Shown: positions 1 to 10,408 of the stretch, one piece after another
Layout: the number at the start of each line of letters is the position of its first letter
How positions within the stretch are numbered: the stretch's first letter is position 1
From: Charina bottae
Lineage: Eukaryota > Chordata > Lepidosauria > Squamata > Charinaidae
NCBI GenBank assembly: GCA_023362775.1
Contig: JALMGJ010000012.1
Span: 24,769,001-24,833,000, forward strand
Length of the DNA: 64,000 nt
Direction of reading: 5' to 3'
Notes under the pieces: generated by a model
The model's input: the letters and a program-made list of their open reading frames with translations, nothing else
What the model was told of the DNA's origin: nothing
The model's database searches: none
Program-made: the position numbers and the translations under genes

Positions 1-305
1 GCTTGTTGATCAGAAGATCGCAAGTTCGGAGGTTCGAATCCCTAGCCCTGTGTGACGGAGTGAGCTCCTGCACTAGCTCCAGCTCTTGCCAACCTAGCAA
101 TTCGAAAGCATGCAAATGCAAGTAGATTAATAGGTACCACTTCGGTGGGTAGGTAACAGCGTTCCGCGCGTGTCATGCCGGCCACATGACCGTGGAAGCG
201 TCTTCGGACAACGCTGGCTCTTCGGCTAACAAACGGAGATGAGCACCGGCCCCTAGAGTCGGACACGACTGCACAAATGTGCGGGGGTTACCTTTACCTT
301 TACTT
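1..305 (+). mobile_element. Sauria SINE, 5' end cut by window edge
   Basis: A tRNA-derived SINE. The pol III B-box-like ggttcgaatccc lies near position 32, and the A-box half lies outside the window. The body carries the conserved ccaacctagcaattcgaaagc block, the ggtaccacttcggtggg block and a 3' end with gagtcggacacgactg followed by cctttacctttac repeats. The gagtcggacacgactg end resembles the end of BovB LINEs, whose machinery is known to mobilise Sauria SINEs. Three further copies (16463, 17625 and 40223) share the same architecture, which makes the family call firm. Confidence 0.88.
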
Positions 306-975
306 TAGGAAGGCCCCAGACTGAAAGACTTCTTTTCATTTGGCCCTTTTATCTCCTTGTGCTGTAATTCTAAGGAAAGAAATGCCTTAAAGCTGTTTAG
401 CAGTGACACATCTTCCTGGCAAAACATCAAGTGTTCATGACAAAAAAACTAAAATTCTGAAGAGGCACCTTTCTTCTCCTCCCACTTCTCTCTTGCTCTA
501 GCTTGTAACATTTCTGGCTTTCTCAGACCATATGGTTTCTTATGCTAACATTTGCCAGTCCCCTAGTTGGGAAGCTATGCATTCCTAAGCTCTGTATTTA
601 GGTATATTGACTTTGAGCCAAGAATGAGACATCGAGGCTAGGATCCATCAACCTTGCCAGGAGATACATTTGAATTTTATAGAAATTTGATAAATAAATA
701 AATAAACTTCTGAACAGCAGGAAATAAAGAGGGGCAAACTACAAAATAGAACTGGAAAACATGGGGACTATTTCCAGCGTCTCTACTTTCCCTGAATGCT
801 TTTCAGCCACACCTTATGGTCCGGAGTGAGGATGCTGAAAAAAATATTTCATTCTGTTTTTCATTTGGGCAGGACATTTATCAAGTCAGGGTTGTTGTTA
901 TTGTCATTGTTTAACTTTAAAAAGGGAGGAAATCACCAGGCTACATACGTCCAGGTCTTCTTTAAATATATATAT
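306..975. other. Unassigned AT-rich sequence
   Basis: I see no convincing gene or repeat here. There is a short (AAAT)n run near 690. The short open frame at 796 shows no protein-family features and runs into the BovB insertion site. Confidence 0.5.
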
Positions 976-1286
976 ATATGGTGTATCAACCCTGACTGCT
1001 CATTGGAAGGACAGATGCTGTAGCTGAAGCTCAAATACTTTGGCCACCTAATGCGAAGCGAGGACTCACTGGAAAAGACCCTGATGCTGGGGAAGACTGA
1101 AGGCAAAAGGAGAAGGGGACGGCAGAGGATGAGATGGTTAGATAGCATCACCGATGTGATGAACATGAACTTGAGTAAACTCCGAGAGACAGTGGAGGAC
1201 AGGAAGGCCTGGCGTGCTATGGCCCATGAGGTCACAAAGAGTTGGACACGACTAAACGACTGAAAAACAACAACAATATGGTGTAT
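976..1286 (+). mobile_element. BovB LINE, 5'-truncated 3' end, with target-site duplication
   Basis: Only the last ~290 bp of a BovB (RTE clade) LINE are present, from 987 to 1275. The frame at 1051-1263 encodes the conserved BovB C-terminus with the segments LEKTLMLGKTEGKRRRGRQR and ending RTRLND-like (here WTRLND). The 3' end is gactaaacgactga followed by an AAC-rich tail. An 11-bp target-site duplication, atatggtgtat, lies at 976-986 and 1276-1286. The truncation is typical of incomplete reverse transcription, and the copy cannot encode a functional enzyme. Confidence 0.93.
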
Positions 1287-3755
1287 AAAGGACATTTTTA
1301 GTTTTTTTAACTTTTAAAAGCGCAATGTGCTTTCAGTGACCATCACCTCTTGGTAGAGAAATTTCTTCCCTTTTCTGACACTCAGGGACAAGTCATGTGA
1401 CCTTTACAAGAGAAAGTAGTAGAGAGGGAAACAAAGAGGAAGTAAGAGAAAAATATAAATAGTCCGAAATCATTTTGGGGTACAAGCAGAACTTTCTCTG
1501 AAAATTTGATTCCAGGATAGCAGATCTGCAAAGGACAATGATCATGAATTTGCTGGAGGAAGAATAACAAATTGCATTTCTTGGCTTGCAAAGATCTTGC
1601 CAAGATTTTTGGCATATCACAAAGATTATTAATATTTTGTGTGGCATGTCCTGTGCCTTCTTCATAATTTACTTTTAGGAAATGCCAAGGAAATAAATCA
1701 ATCTACTTTGGAGAACTGCTGCCTGCTCTCCTCATTTCCTCCCCACATCTTTCATCTTGCCTTTGAAGGACAGACTACCCCCATCAAGCTCTCCTAATGT
1801 CCATTATTTGGTTGACTCTATCTGAACAGCCTTTTTATGAGGCACAAGCTGCTTCTTTATGATGGATGGCTATAGTTGATGGCACATACCTCATTTGCAG
1901 ATTAAGTTCGGAAAGACTTAATTCCCTGAACAGAACTCAGAAAAACCCTTGCAGTATCATTGTCACATTTTAAACTCATTAGAATAAAAACAGGAAGAGA
2001 GTAGATAACAGATTTATAAAGTATCCCCTAATCTCATTTTTTTCAGAAAATAAATTCTATTTTCTTTTGAGGGACTTGACCCAACTTGATCTTTTGTTTC
2101 CTATGAACTTGTGTGTGTCTCTAGAAATTGTATGAAGCAGAGAGATGAGAGGAAGAAACAAACTGAGATGTTTGGAGAGTGTGCTAACCTACCAGTCACC
2201 AAAGGTCAACTAAAAATGAAATCTCAAGATGAACTGGATCATTTCTAATGGAGCCACATAAAGAACCAAAGTATGTTGAGAAAAGCAGTATTTGGATAAG
2301 AAAATCACATTCATATGTGTATGAAAAGGAGGGGCATGTGTGGAAGATGCATAGTTGCCATCTAAATCAAAATTGAGGGGTCAATTTAGATGAAATAGTA
2401 ATTTCAGAAACCTCTTAGTCTCACACTTTAAGACAAAACAAAGAAAACAGGAAAATTCCATTATCTCTGCTCTAAGGCTGGTTATTTTGGTATTTCGCCA
2501 ATGATTACCTGACTGACAGATGATATCTCATGATTTTAGAACTGATTTTATCCCATCTAGTTGTGACCGAAACTGTAATTTGAAGAATGTGTCCTTAAAC
2601 ATAGTTGTTCGATGTTTTCCCTCCTTATTCTTTTTTTTCCCCTCAGGACCCCTCTCTTTTGGATTGTGAGTCATTAATGCCATTATGACTAGGTTTGAAC
2701 AACAACTAGACAGGGTTGGGCAGTTTGCATTTGAAGCTTTGGTGGAAACCCAGCCATTTTCTTAACATGTTGTATGGATTAAAATGTTAAAATGTCAACT
2801 TAACTATGAATTAGCTGAGAGACAGAAAGCTTTGCTGATCTAGCGTAGACCAGCCAGATATCTTCTAGAAAGTTTGGATCTATCTTCTGACCCAATCATG
2901 CTTTAATGTCTGAAGTTCTTAAGTGACAAAAGATAGAAATGATGTCTCAGAAAAAGAGCCTCAAAAGTTTCCATTCACCTCCAGCTGACACTTGGAGCTC
3001 TTCACGGTGTACATTGGTGGGCCGACTTGCAGATTCCTCAACAGGATCAGAACAAAATCCTGGGTTTAGTCCAGAAATGTCTAACTATTAATCTCTATCA
3101 ATTACAGGCCATTCCACATTTTCTGGTACTCTGGTGCATCAATGGAAGCTGATGCACAGTTTTACCAGCATAAGGGATATTACTATTACAGAGAAAGTAA
3201 CTTACTAGTTTGCCTTGGGCAAAAAGCAGATGTCATTAAGCATAACATAACTCACAAAGCTCTTGAGTGCATAAAATGGAATCACATATGCTGCCTTGAG
3301 TGGAAGGAAGGGAAGAAGCAAGGAAGGAAAGCAGAAGATATGCATGTAGGTTAGAAAACATAAAATATATTAAGTCTGAATCTGCTCAGTTTCCAACATC
3401 ACTCATTTTTCATTCTTTCCACAGAAACTTAGATATTTGTTTAACTGAAGTACACACAACCCTATACATTTTTATGTATATTAACCATAATATTATTTGT
3501 GTACCCACTTTTCCTAACATACACACATTTTGCAAGCACATGCTTTGAATTGTGATACATTTTTATACATACTTTGCCATGAAATGTTGACTTTTTCTTA
3601 CTTTTTAATTTGCACTTTTTAATTTGCATAGTCTATCACAACATTTAGAATATTGGGGTACTTGCTATATAGGATCCAGTTCAGCTATAGGATGAACTGA
3701 GTAAGCTGATATTAAAATGTGAACCAAATGAATTTCTCCATTATCTTTCATATAT
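1287..3755. other. Unassigned single-copy-like sequence
   Basis: About 2.5 kb with no recognisable gene or repeat family. Open frames (for example 1393-1665 minus and 3142-3354 plus) are short, lack conserved motifs and look like chance frames in AT-rich DNA. Short homopolymer tracts occur near 2630. It may contain very old repeats below my recognition limit. Confidence 0.45.
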
Positions 3756-3757
3756 AC

Positions 3758-3775
3758 AGTGTGTGTGTGTGTGTA

Positions 3776-3817
<42 letters not shown>

Positions 3818-3820
3818 TAT

Positions 3821-3859
<39 letters not shown>

Positions 3860-3931
3860 TACACACACACACACACATACACACACACACACACATACAC
3901 ACACATGCATGCATGCATGCATACATACATA
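3758..3931. repeat. Compound microsatellite (TG)n(TA)n(CA)n(TGCA)n(TACA)n
   Basis: Alternating purine-pyrimidine simple repeat: GT repeats, then TA repeats near 3785-3812, CA repeats to about 3905, then gcatgcat and atacatac units. It continues on the far side of the Tc1 element as tacatacatac (5528-5552), so the transposon landed inside the repeat. The CVCVCV, YIYIYI and THTHTH frames here on both strands are artefacts of the repeat. Confidence 0.95.
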
Positions 3932-4130
3932 CAGTGGGGCAAAAAAGTATTTAGTCAGCCACCAATTGTGCAAGTTCTCCCACTTAAAAAGATGAGAGAG
4001 GCCTGTAATTAACATCATAGGTAGACCTCAACTATGAGAGACAAAATGAGAAAACAAATCCAGACAATCACATTGTCTGATTCGGAAAGAATTTATTTGC
4101 AAATTATGGTGGAAAATAAGTATTTGGTCA
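3932..4130 (+). repeat. Tc1 left terminal inverted repeat
   Basis: 199-bp left arm, complementary to 5329-5527 with scattered differences. The outermost bases are cagtgggg and the inner limit is tatttggtca. Long arms of this kind carry transposase binding sites in the related IR/DR group of Tc1 elements. I did not verify individual binding sites. Confidence 0.9.
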
Positions 4131-4296
4131 CCTACAAACAAGCAAGATTTCTGGCTCTCACAGACCTGTAACTTCTTCTTTAAGAGGCTCCTCTGTCCTC
4201 CACTCGTTACCTGTATGAATGGCACCTGTTTGAACTTGTTATCAGTATAAAAGACACCTGTCCACAACCTCAAACAGTCACACTCCAAACTCCACT

Positions 4297-5312
4297 ATGG
4301 TGAAGACCAAAGAGCTGTCGAAGGACACCAGAAACAAAATTGTAGACCTGCACCAGGCTGGGAAGACTGAATCTGCAATAGGCAAGCAGCTTGGTGTGAA
4401 GAAATCAACTGTGGGAGCAATAATTAGAAGACATACAATACCACTGATAATCTCCCTCGATCTGGGGCTCCACGCAAGATCTCACCCCATGGGGTCAAAA
4501 TGATCACAAGAACGGTGAGCAAAAATCCCAGAACCACACGGGGGGACCTAGTGAATGACCTGCAGAGAGCTGGGACCAACGTAACAAAGGCTACCATCAG
4601 TAACACACTATGCCGCCAGGGACTCAGATCCTGCAGTGCCAGACGTGTCCCCCTGCTTAAGCCAGTACATGTCCGGGCCCGTCTGAAGTTTGCTAGAGAG
4701 CATTTGGATGATCCAGAAGAGGATTGGGAGAATGTCATATGGTCAGATGAAACCAAAGTAGAACTGTCTGGTAGAAACACAACTCGTCGTGTTTGGAGGA
4801 GAGAGAATGCTGAGTTGCATCCAAAGAACACCATGCCTACTGTGAAGCATGGGGGTGGCAACATCATGCTTTGGGGCTGTTTCTCTGCAAAGGGACCAGG
4901 ACGACTGTTCCGTGTACAGGAAAGAATGAATGGGGCCATGTATTGTGAGATTTTGAGTGCAAACCTCCTTCCATCAGCAAGGGCATTGAAGATGAAACGT
5001 GGCTGGGTCTTTCAGCATGACAATGATCCCAAACACACCGCCCGGGCAACGAAGGAGTGGCTTCGTAAGAAGCATTTCAAGGTCCTGGAGTGGCCTAGCC
5101 AGTCTCCAGATCTCAACCCCATAGAAAACCTTTGGAGGGAGTTGAAAGTCCGTGTTGCCCAGCGACAGCCCCAAAACATCACTGCTCTAGAGGAGATCTG
5201 CATGGAGGAATGGGCCAACATACCAGCAACAGTGTGTGCCAACCTTGTGAAGACTTACAGAAAACGTTTGACCTCTGTCATTGCCAACAAAGGATATATA
5301 ACAAAGTATTGA
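4297..5312 (+). pseudogene. Tc1 transposase, one frameshift
   Basis: DDE transposase of a Tc1 element, a nuclear enzyme that cuts and pastes the transposon at TA sites. Translation starts at 4297 ([10 protein letters not shown]) with a helix-turn-helix segment around residues 5-45. The frame then shifts near 4430, apparently through a small deletion inside the DNA-binding region, and frame 1 stops at 4501. Homologous sequence continues upstream of the ATG at 4500 in the second frame, which runs to 5312. In that 270-residue frame the catalytic residues are visible: D83 in WSDETK, D174 in QHDNDPKH and E209 in NPIENLW. The spacing from D174 to E209 fits DD34E. The C-terminus ends ANKGYITKY. The break probably makes this copy non-autonomous, though its ends may still be mobilisable in trans. 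Confidence 0.92.
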
Positions 5313-5328
5313 GATGAACTTTTGATAT

Positions 5329-5527
5329 TGACCAAATACTTATTTTCCACCACAATTTGCAAATAAATTCTTTCCGAATCAGACAATGTGATTGTCTGGA
5401 TTTGTTTTCTCATTTTGTCTCTCATAGTTGAGGTCTACCTATGATGTCAATTACACGCCTCTCTCATCTTTTTAAGTGGGAGAACTTGCACAATTGGTGG
5501 CTGACTAAATACTTTTTTGCCCCACTG
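5329..5527 (-). repeat. Tc1 right terminal inverted repeat
   Basis: 199-bp right arm, the inverted partner of 3932-4130, beginning just after the transposase stop codon and ending cccactg at 5527. It is followed by the TA target duplicate and the resumed TACA microsatellite. Confidence 0.9.
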
Positions 5528-5552
5528 TACATACATACATACATACATACAG

Positions 5553-6430
5553 TTTCTCTATGTTTTTTCAAAGAATTATTCTTTCTGCAAAATGGAATGA
5601 TTCCAAATTGTTTCATCATTTCTTATTCCTGTGCCCCACACTGCAGTTTTAAACTCATTGTTACTAATAGTCACAAATTAGTGGTAGCATTAAACTCAAA
5701 GTACAACTTTGTTTGAAACAGCCCACATGACAACCTTTAAACTGCACAAAGCCTCCAAGCTTGACTGCTGTCAAGTCAACTTTGCTAATTCATTTCATGT
5801 TTTATTACTTTCTTTTTTCAAAGAAAGAAAAAGCTTCCCTTTCTGGGAAAAAATATATATAGATATTAGTGCAGAAAAAGACCACTTTTAATTGATTGCC
5901 TGGCTGTTCAGTACAATGGCTGGAGACAGAGCAGACAGATGAACTGTAATGTTAAATGTCAATACTATAACTCAGCTTTGAAATAGAAGAGAAAGGGGGG
6001 GAAAAAACTTTTACAGGTCTGCTTATCATGGCAACGTAATGACAATCTAGCAAGCCAAGACCTTAAAATCATCAACCACAAAGAGCTGCTGAGTCTACCT
6101 TTATACTGGTTATAAAAGCTGGTATTGGCAATTAATTTCTCACTGACATTCCAGAACCTTGGTCCTAAAAGAATAAGGATAATGTCAGCAGATCCAATCC
6201 AAAAAGAAAGATTGGTGTGCAGTAGTATTGTCACCTTCCCTCCCCATTCAGCAGTGGGGGGCCCTGTAAGACCAGTATATCCAAAGCACCATTGTCAGCA
6301 TGTATGTGAACACTCCACTGGTCCAGGTCAATGATCTGTCTAGTCTAGCATTCTGTGACATGTAAGGTCTGAGAAGGAAGAGAGTGATAGCTCTTTTCCA
6401 CTATTTCTCCTTAAAGATAACATATCCTTT
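5553..6430. other. Unassigned sequence
   Basis: No gene or clear repeat recognised. A short stretch near 6315-6360 (gtccaggtcaatgatctgtctagtctagcattctg split over the line) vaguely resembles SINE tails seen at 7140 and 17100, but is too decayed to call. Confidence 0.4.
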
Positions 6431-6434
6431 GAAA

Positions 6435-6615
6435 CAGTTAATTCCTGGCGACATGCCCATATGATTTTCCTGGCAACCACCGCTTTAAGAAGTTTGCCAT
6501 TTCCTTCTTCTCAGTGTTGCCCACAACGCTAGTCATTCCTGATGGTGTCTCATCCAATCACTAACCAACTCTGAGTCCTCTTAGCTTTTTGAGATTGGTC
6601 CTGTCTGTTCAGGTG
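6435..6615 (-). mobile_element. 5S rRNA-derived SINE relic (5S-Deu-L2-like)
   Basis: Read on the minus strand, the first ~75 bases (6612 back to 6540) resemble vertebrate 5S rRNA. On the plus strand, gtctcatccaatcactaacc matches the 5S region around the internal promoter, followed by cttagctttttgagat and a gttcagg block. Next comes a body with aaatggcaaacttctt and ttgccaggaaaatca, which matches the tail of the tRNA SINEs at 59799 and 60191. Chimeric 5S SINEs are known from amniotes. The copy is old and diverged. Confidence 0.5.
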
Positions 6616-6719
6616 CTGCTACCTAGCTGGTGTTGCTCGTAGGCTCCTGCAAAAAGTCCTCTCGATTTAGCAGGGAATCTTTCTCTCCTAGTTTGTAAAA
6701 CTATGAGACATGCTGATAA

Positions 6720-6722
6720 TAT

Positions 6723-6765
<43 letters not shown>

Positions 6766-7100
6766 TTTTCTATCCCATCTTTTTTATTTTTATAAATAAC
6801 TCAAGGCAGTAAACATACCTAATACTCCTTCCTCCTCCTATTTTCCCCACAACAACAACCCTGTGAGGTGAGTTGGGCTGAGAGACAGGGACTGGCCCAA
6901 GGTCACCCAGCCGGCTTCCATGCCTAAAGCGGGACTAGAACTCTCAGTCTCCTGGTTTGCTATTGGCTCCTTCCTAGGGCTGAGAGACAGGGACTGGCCC
7001 AAGGTCACCCAGCCAGCTTTCATGCCTAAGGCGGGACTAGAACTCTCAGTCTCCTGGATTCTAGTCCGTTGCCTTAACCACTAGACCAAACTGGCTCTGG
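6720..7100 (-). mobile_element. tRNA-derived SINE with L2-type tail, internal duplication
   Basis: Minus-strand SINE. The head at 7100-7030 reads, on the minus strand, gagccagtttggtctagtgg then ttaaggcaac (A-box-like), with a B-box-like gagttctagtccc. The 3' end is a (AAAT)n tail, seen here as (ATTT)n at 6720-6769. A segment of ~110 bp carrying gggctgagagacagggactg is present twice, at about 6867-6974 and 6975-7065. This is a local tandem duplication of the SINE body. Head and tail architecture matches the squamate MIR-like/L2-mobilised SINE group. Confidence 0.72.
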
Positions 7101-7129
7101 TAAGAATTACAGTCATCGTAAGATGGTGA

Positions 7130-7210
7130 TCATGTGAACATAAGCAGCGCCCTGTTGGATCAGACCCCTGGCCCATCTAGCCCAGCAGACTGTTCTCATA
7201 GTGGCCAACC
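7130..7210 (-). mobile_element. SINE 3'-part fragment
   Basis: The stretch gttggatcagacccctggcc followed by catctagcccagcagactg matches the tail of the SINE family seen at 17085-17455 (gagtcagaccattggtccatctag-type units). It is a short relic and the family name is uncertain. Confidence 0.4.
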
Positions 7211-7239
7211 AACTGCACAAGGAAGCCCAATAGATTCTG

Positions 7240-7485
7240 GTAGAGGAAGCTCACCAGTCTCCCCACAAAAATTGGAGCATGACATTGGGATGAGAAGTGC
7301 TTAACTCCAGGCAAGTACATGGTCATATCCATGTAATTTTCTTGGCAACAATAAAGAAATGGTCTGCCATTGCCTTCTGAGATGTTCAGTCTAGTCTGCT
7401 GCCCTGGGGTTTTCTTATGGTCTCTCATCCAAGTACCAACCAAATGTAATTCCACATACTCTTCAATATCAGCCAAGGTCATGCT
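7240..7485 (-). mobile_element. 5S rRNA-derived SINE relic
   Basis: The plus-strand text ggtctctcatccaagtacca at about 7420 is very close to the reverse complement of the 5S rRNA internal promoter region. The adjoining body (aatggtctgccattgccttc and ttcttggcaacaa on the plus strand) matches the SINE body at 6435. The copy is diverged, and the boundaries are approximate. Confidence 0.5.
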
Positions 7486-7494
7486 GCCACTTAT

Positions 7495-7655
7495 GTTGTG
7501 ATTATCCCGGTGACTTCAGAGACACATCCAAGTAGTTCTCTTGGATGTTTTTTCAACTTCCCAGTTTAGCCTATAGTGATGGGACTTCCTGGTAGTTTCC
7601 CACCCAGCTTTTAACCAGGCTGAAGACTGATTAGCTTTCCAAGCTTTCAAGTGGA
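7495..7655 (-). mobile_element. 5S rRNA-derived SINE relic, second copy
   Basis: The plus-strand segments tagtttcccacccagctttt and ttagctttccaag resemble 5S rRNA in reverse complement, placed directly beside the previous 5S SINE. This suggests tandem or nested insertion of the same family. Heavily decayed. Confidence 0.38.
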
Positions 7656-9026
7656 AATACACATGCTGCAGATGCCATTCTTCTAAAAAAAAGGAATCTC
7701 AGATCTTTCTTTTAAGGAAATTTATTTTAAGGAATCTGTGCTCTCATTCAGTACACCAAGTGTTGCTATCCTAAGCTCACTGATCTGGGGGTAAGATCCA
7801 TTGAACACAAGAAGGTAGACCTCTGAGATGATAATTGATCATATGATATCTTCCCTCTTTGATGCATTATGTGCCTGAAGTATAATCTATTAAAAGAGGG
7901 TTTTAATAGATTGTACTGAAATACTGTAGGATAAGATATTTGGTTGTACCATAGGACATCTGTGGAATATAAGACTGCATTTATGTACTAGAACAAATAA
8001 AGAATGTTTTTCACAGGACCAAAAAGGCACATAATATTAATGTAGCAGCTTCCTTCCCCTCCACACAGATGTTGTTTTTGTTAAAGGACCCTTGGTAACC
8101 AAGTGAACATCTGCTGCAAACATCAGATGCAGAAGAAATGCTATTTAGGATTTGATTAAAGCCGAGACACAAACACACACACAAATCTAGAGTCTCACAG
8201 TTTCTTCAGGAAACTGTAATACTATCTTTCCAAATTAAAAAAAAAAGTTCTCAAAGCCGCTTGTAATCACCAAATTATGAACACAACAAAACAAATCTGC
8301 TCGTGAAAACAACTGGAAATTAGCCATTTAAACCTAAACAAAAACAACAGCTTAAAGGGCACATTGCCAACAAAACAAAAAACTGTAACTCTTTCTTCAT
8401 GTTAAACTGATACCAAACTTAAGTGGATTGAAACAGGAATGTTTTGGGGGTCAACATGCAAGAAAACAAAGAGGAAGCCAAGTGGGTCCAAGTGGAGAAA
8501 ATTATTAAGGTGTGGATCTGAAACTGAAAAGCCCCCACTTTATGTCTTTGCCAATTTGTTGTATCTGCTATCTGTCAATAAAGTTGGGAAGCTGTCTCTT
8601 TGCTTCCCATTTCTTTAGGGCTATTGGATTTGGGCTACCAAACTCCAAATGGCTACTAGACTGCAGGGAAAGGTGGCTTTTAAAATAAATCATGGCGGTA
8701 TGATTTCTAATCTTGCAGGCAGATGTGAAGGGTACCTACCCCCTATCCATTTTTATCATTTTTCTATTCCTCCCATATTTATAGAGTACAAAAGCCACAG
8801 AGGCAGACTGCCTAGAGAGGCTATTTTTTTCATCAAATCTCTCTAGGGCTTCATCTCTTTCATGGATGTTGGAAGATTTACCTGTCTTTCCAATATGTTA
8901 TGCATGGATTAATTGAGTGAGTTAATTATTTCAGTTTTGGAATTCCCACAGCACCCTAACCCCTCCCCCATTATACAGATAAGTATGTTCTATGAATATT
9001 GTTCGTATAAAAGAAATAAAATTGCC
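7656..9026. other. Unassigned sequence
   Basis: About 1.4 kb with no recognised gene or repeat. It has AT-rich composition and A-rich tracts near 8170-8400. The frame at 8649-8846 has no conserved features. Confidence 0.45.
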
Positions 9027-9678
9027 AAGCACATTGTTTATTCGTTCAGTCGCTTCCGACTCTTCATGACTTCATCAGCCCACGCCAGAGCTTCCTGATG
9101 GCCGTCACCACCCCCAGCTCTCCCAAGGTCGAGTCCGTCACCTCCAGAATATAATCCATCCATCTTGCCCTTGGTCGGTCCCTCTTCCTTTTGCCTTCCA
9201 CTTTCCCTAGCATCAGCAACTTCTCCAGGGTAACCTGTCTTCTCATTATGTGGCCAAAGTACTTCAGTTTTGCCTTTAATATCATTCCCTCAAGTGAGCA
9301 GTCTGGCTTTATTTCCTGGAGTATGGACTGGTTGGATCTTCTTGCAGTCCAAGGCACTCTCAGAATTTTCCTCCAACACCACAGTTCAAAAGCATCTATC
9401 TTCCTTCGCTCCACCTTCCTTATGGTCCAGCTCTTGCAGCCATTGGTTACTATGGGGAATACCATTGCTTTAACTATGCAGACCTTTGTTGTCAGTGTGA
9501 TGTCTCTGCTCTTAACTATTTTATCGAGATTTGTCATTGCTCTCCTCCCAAGAAGTAGACGTCTTCTGATTTCCTGGCTGCAGTCAGTGTCTGCAGTAAT
9601 CTTTGTGCCTAGAAATACAAAGTCTGTCACTGCCTCCACATTTTCTCCCTCTATTTGCCAGTTATCAATAAAGCACAT
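9027..9678 (-). mobile_element. BovB-like LINE (second subfamily), 5'-truncated, with 8-bp duplication
   Basis: Minus-strand RTE/BovB element. The 204-residue frame 9678-9064 encodes the region after the RT active site: WQIEGENVEAVTDFVFLGTK, then DAFELWCWRK, and LEKLLMLGKVEGKRKRDRPR. The family's 3' end reads gagtcggaagcgactgaacg on the minus strand. This differs from the cacgactaaacgactga end of the other BovB copies here, so two subfamilies are present. The target-site duplication aagcacat lies at 9027-9034 and 9671-9678. The 16051-16179 fragment belongs to the same subfamily. Confidence 0.9.
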
Positions 9679-9711
9679 CCCTTCATATAATATCTTTTAT
9701 ATTAATATTAT

Positions 9712-9770
9712 AATGAGATGGGTGGTGTATAAATTTAATAATAAATAAAATCAATCAATCAATCAATCTT
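9712..9770 (+). mobile_element. L2 LINE extreme 3' end
   Basis: The sequence gagatgggtggtgtataaat followed by aaataataaat and a (CAAT)n-like tail is the typical L2 terminus, in which a short 3' UTR ends in an AT-rich microsatellite. Nothing coding remains. Confidence 0.6.
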
Positions 9771-10156
9771 CACTAAGCCAAAGCTAAACCTGCTATTTCT
9801 TCCTTCATCACCCACCAGCAACAACCAACTATCAACAACCTCCCAATAACCATCAACCATCTTCTCTGAGAATCTCTATATCGATACAACCCATGTGACT
9901 GCAATAAAGTTAGAGCAAGCCAGGATAAAGACAAATATTAAGATAAATTAAGTTGCAGGATGAAGGAAGTTAGGACTAGTGATATTGCTAGGCATCCTGA
10001 CATCCAGGTTATAGTTATCCCAGTTGCAACCCCTACACAACAAGTATCATAATGGGAGGGGGGAATAGAATGAAGGGGAAATAAGCTGGTTTTGGGGCTT
10101 TGGCAGAAACCCAGCTCAGAAACATACTGGTGAAAGTTTTGGCAGTATGTTTAATG

Positions 10157-10408
10157 AAAATCATAGAATCATAGGACTGGAAGTAACCTTGGAGGTCTTC
10201 TAATCCAACCTCTTGCCCAGTGCAGGAATTCTTATACCTCCTGAAGAAATGACTATCCCATATTTTCTTGAAAACTTCTAGAGATGGAGCACCCACACCT
10301 TCACAAGGCAAGCTGCTCCACTGCTTAATAGCTTTCATTCCACCACATTTCAAGCTTGCACTCATCCTATATCCCATAGGAGCTGAAAGTGTCCCTGCTT
10401 TGGCAATT
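10157..10408 (-). mobile_element. CR1 LINE 3' end
   Basis: The plus strand opens with tcatagaatcataggactgg. This is the reverse complement of the CR1 3' terminus, whose tail is made of attctatg units. It continues with blocks such as gatggagcacccacaccttc and ggcaagctgctccactgctt, which are widespread in amniote CR1 copies. Old and diverged. It abuts the inverted repeat at 10409. Confidence 0.8.

Larger units (their letters stand above)
3932..5527 (+). mobile_element. Tc1/mariner DNA transposon, nearly full length (1596 bp)
   Basis: A complete Tc1-type element with ~199-bp terminal inverted repeats (3932-4130 and 5329-5527). Both ends read cagtggggcaaaaaagta when oriented inward. It is flanked by the TA dinucleotide (3930-3931 and 5528-5529) that Tc1/mariner transposition duplicates. 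Both arms and internal sequence are well preserved. From memory, the sequence closely resembles Tc1 elements abundant in salmonid and other fish genomes. The internal transposase frame is broken once (see separate entry). The long inverted repeats still match at most positions, which suggests a fairly recent arrival compared with the L2 and CR1 relics nearby. Confidence 0.95.

Noticed and set aside
3665..4018. Long frames rich in CVCV, YIYI or THTH on both strands
   Set aside because: They are direct translations of the GT/TA/CA microsatellite in several frames at once.
4424..4939. 171-residue minus-strand frame
   Set aside because: Antisense shadow of the Tc1 transposase.
6540..6612. 5S rRNA gene or pseudogene
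   Set aside because: Similarity is partial and continues into a SINE body shared with other copies.
9191..9748. 185-residue plus-strand frame
   Set aside because: Antisense shadow of the minus-strand BovB coding region.
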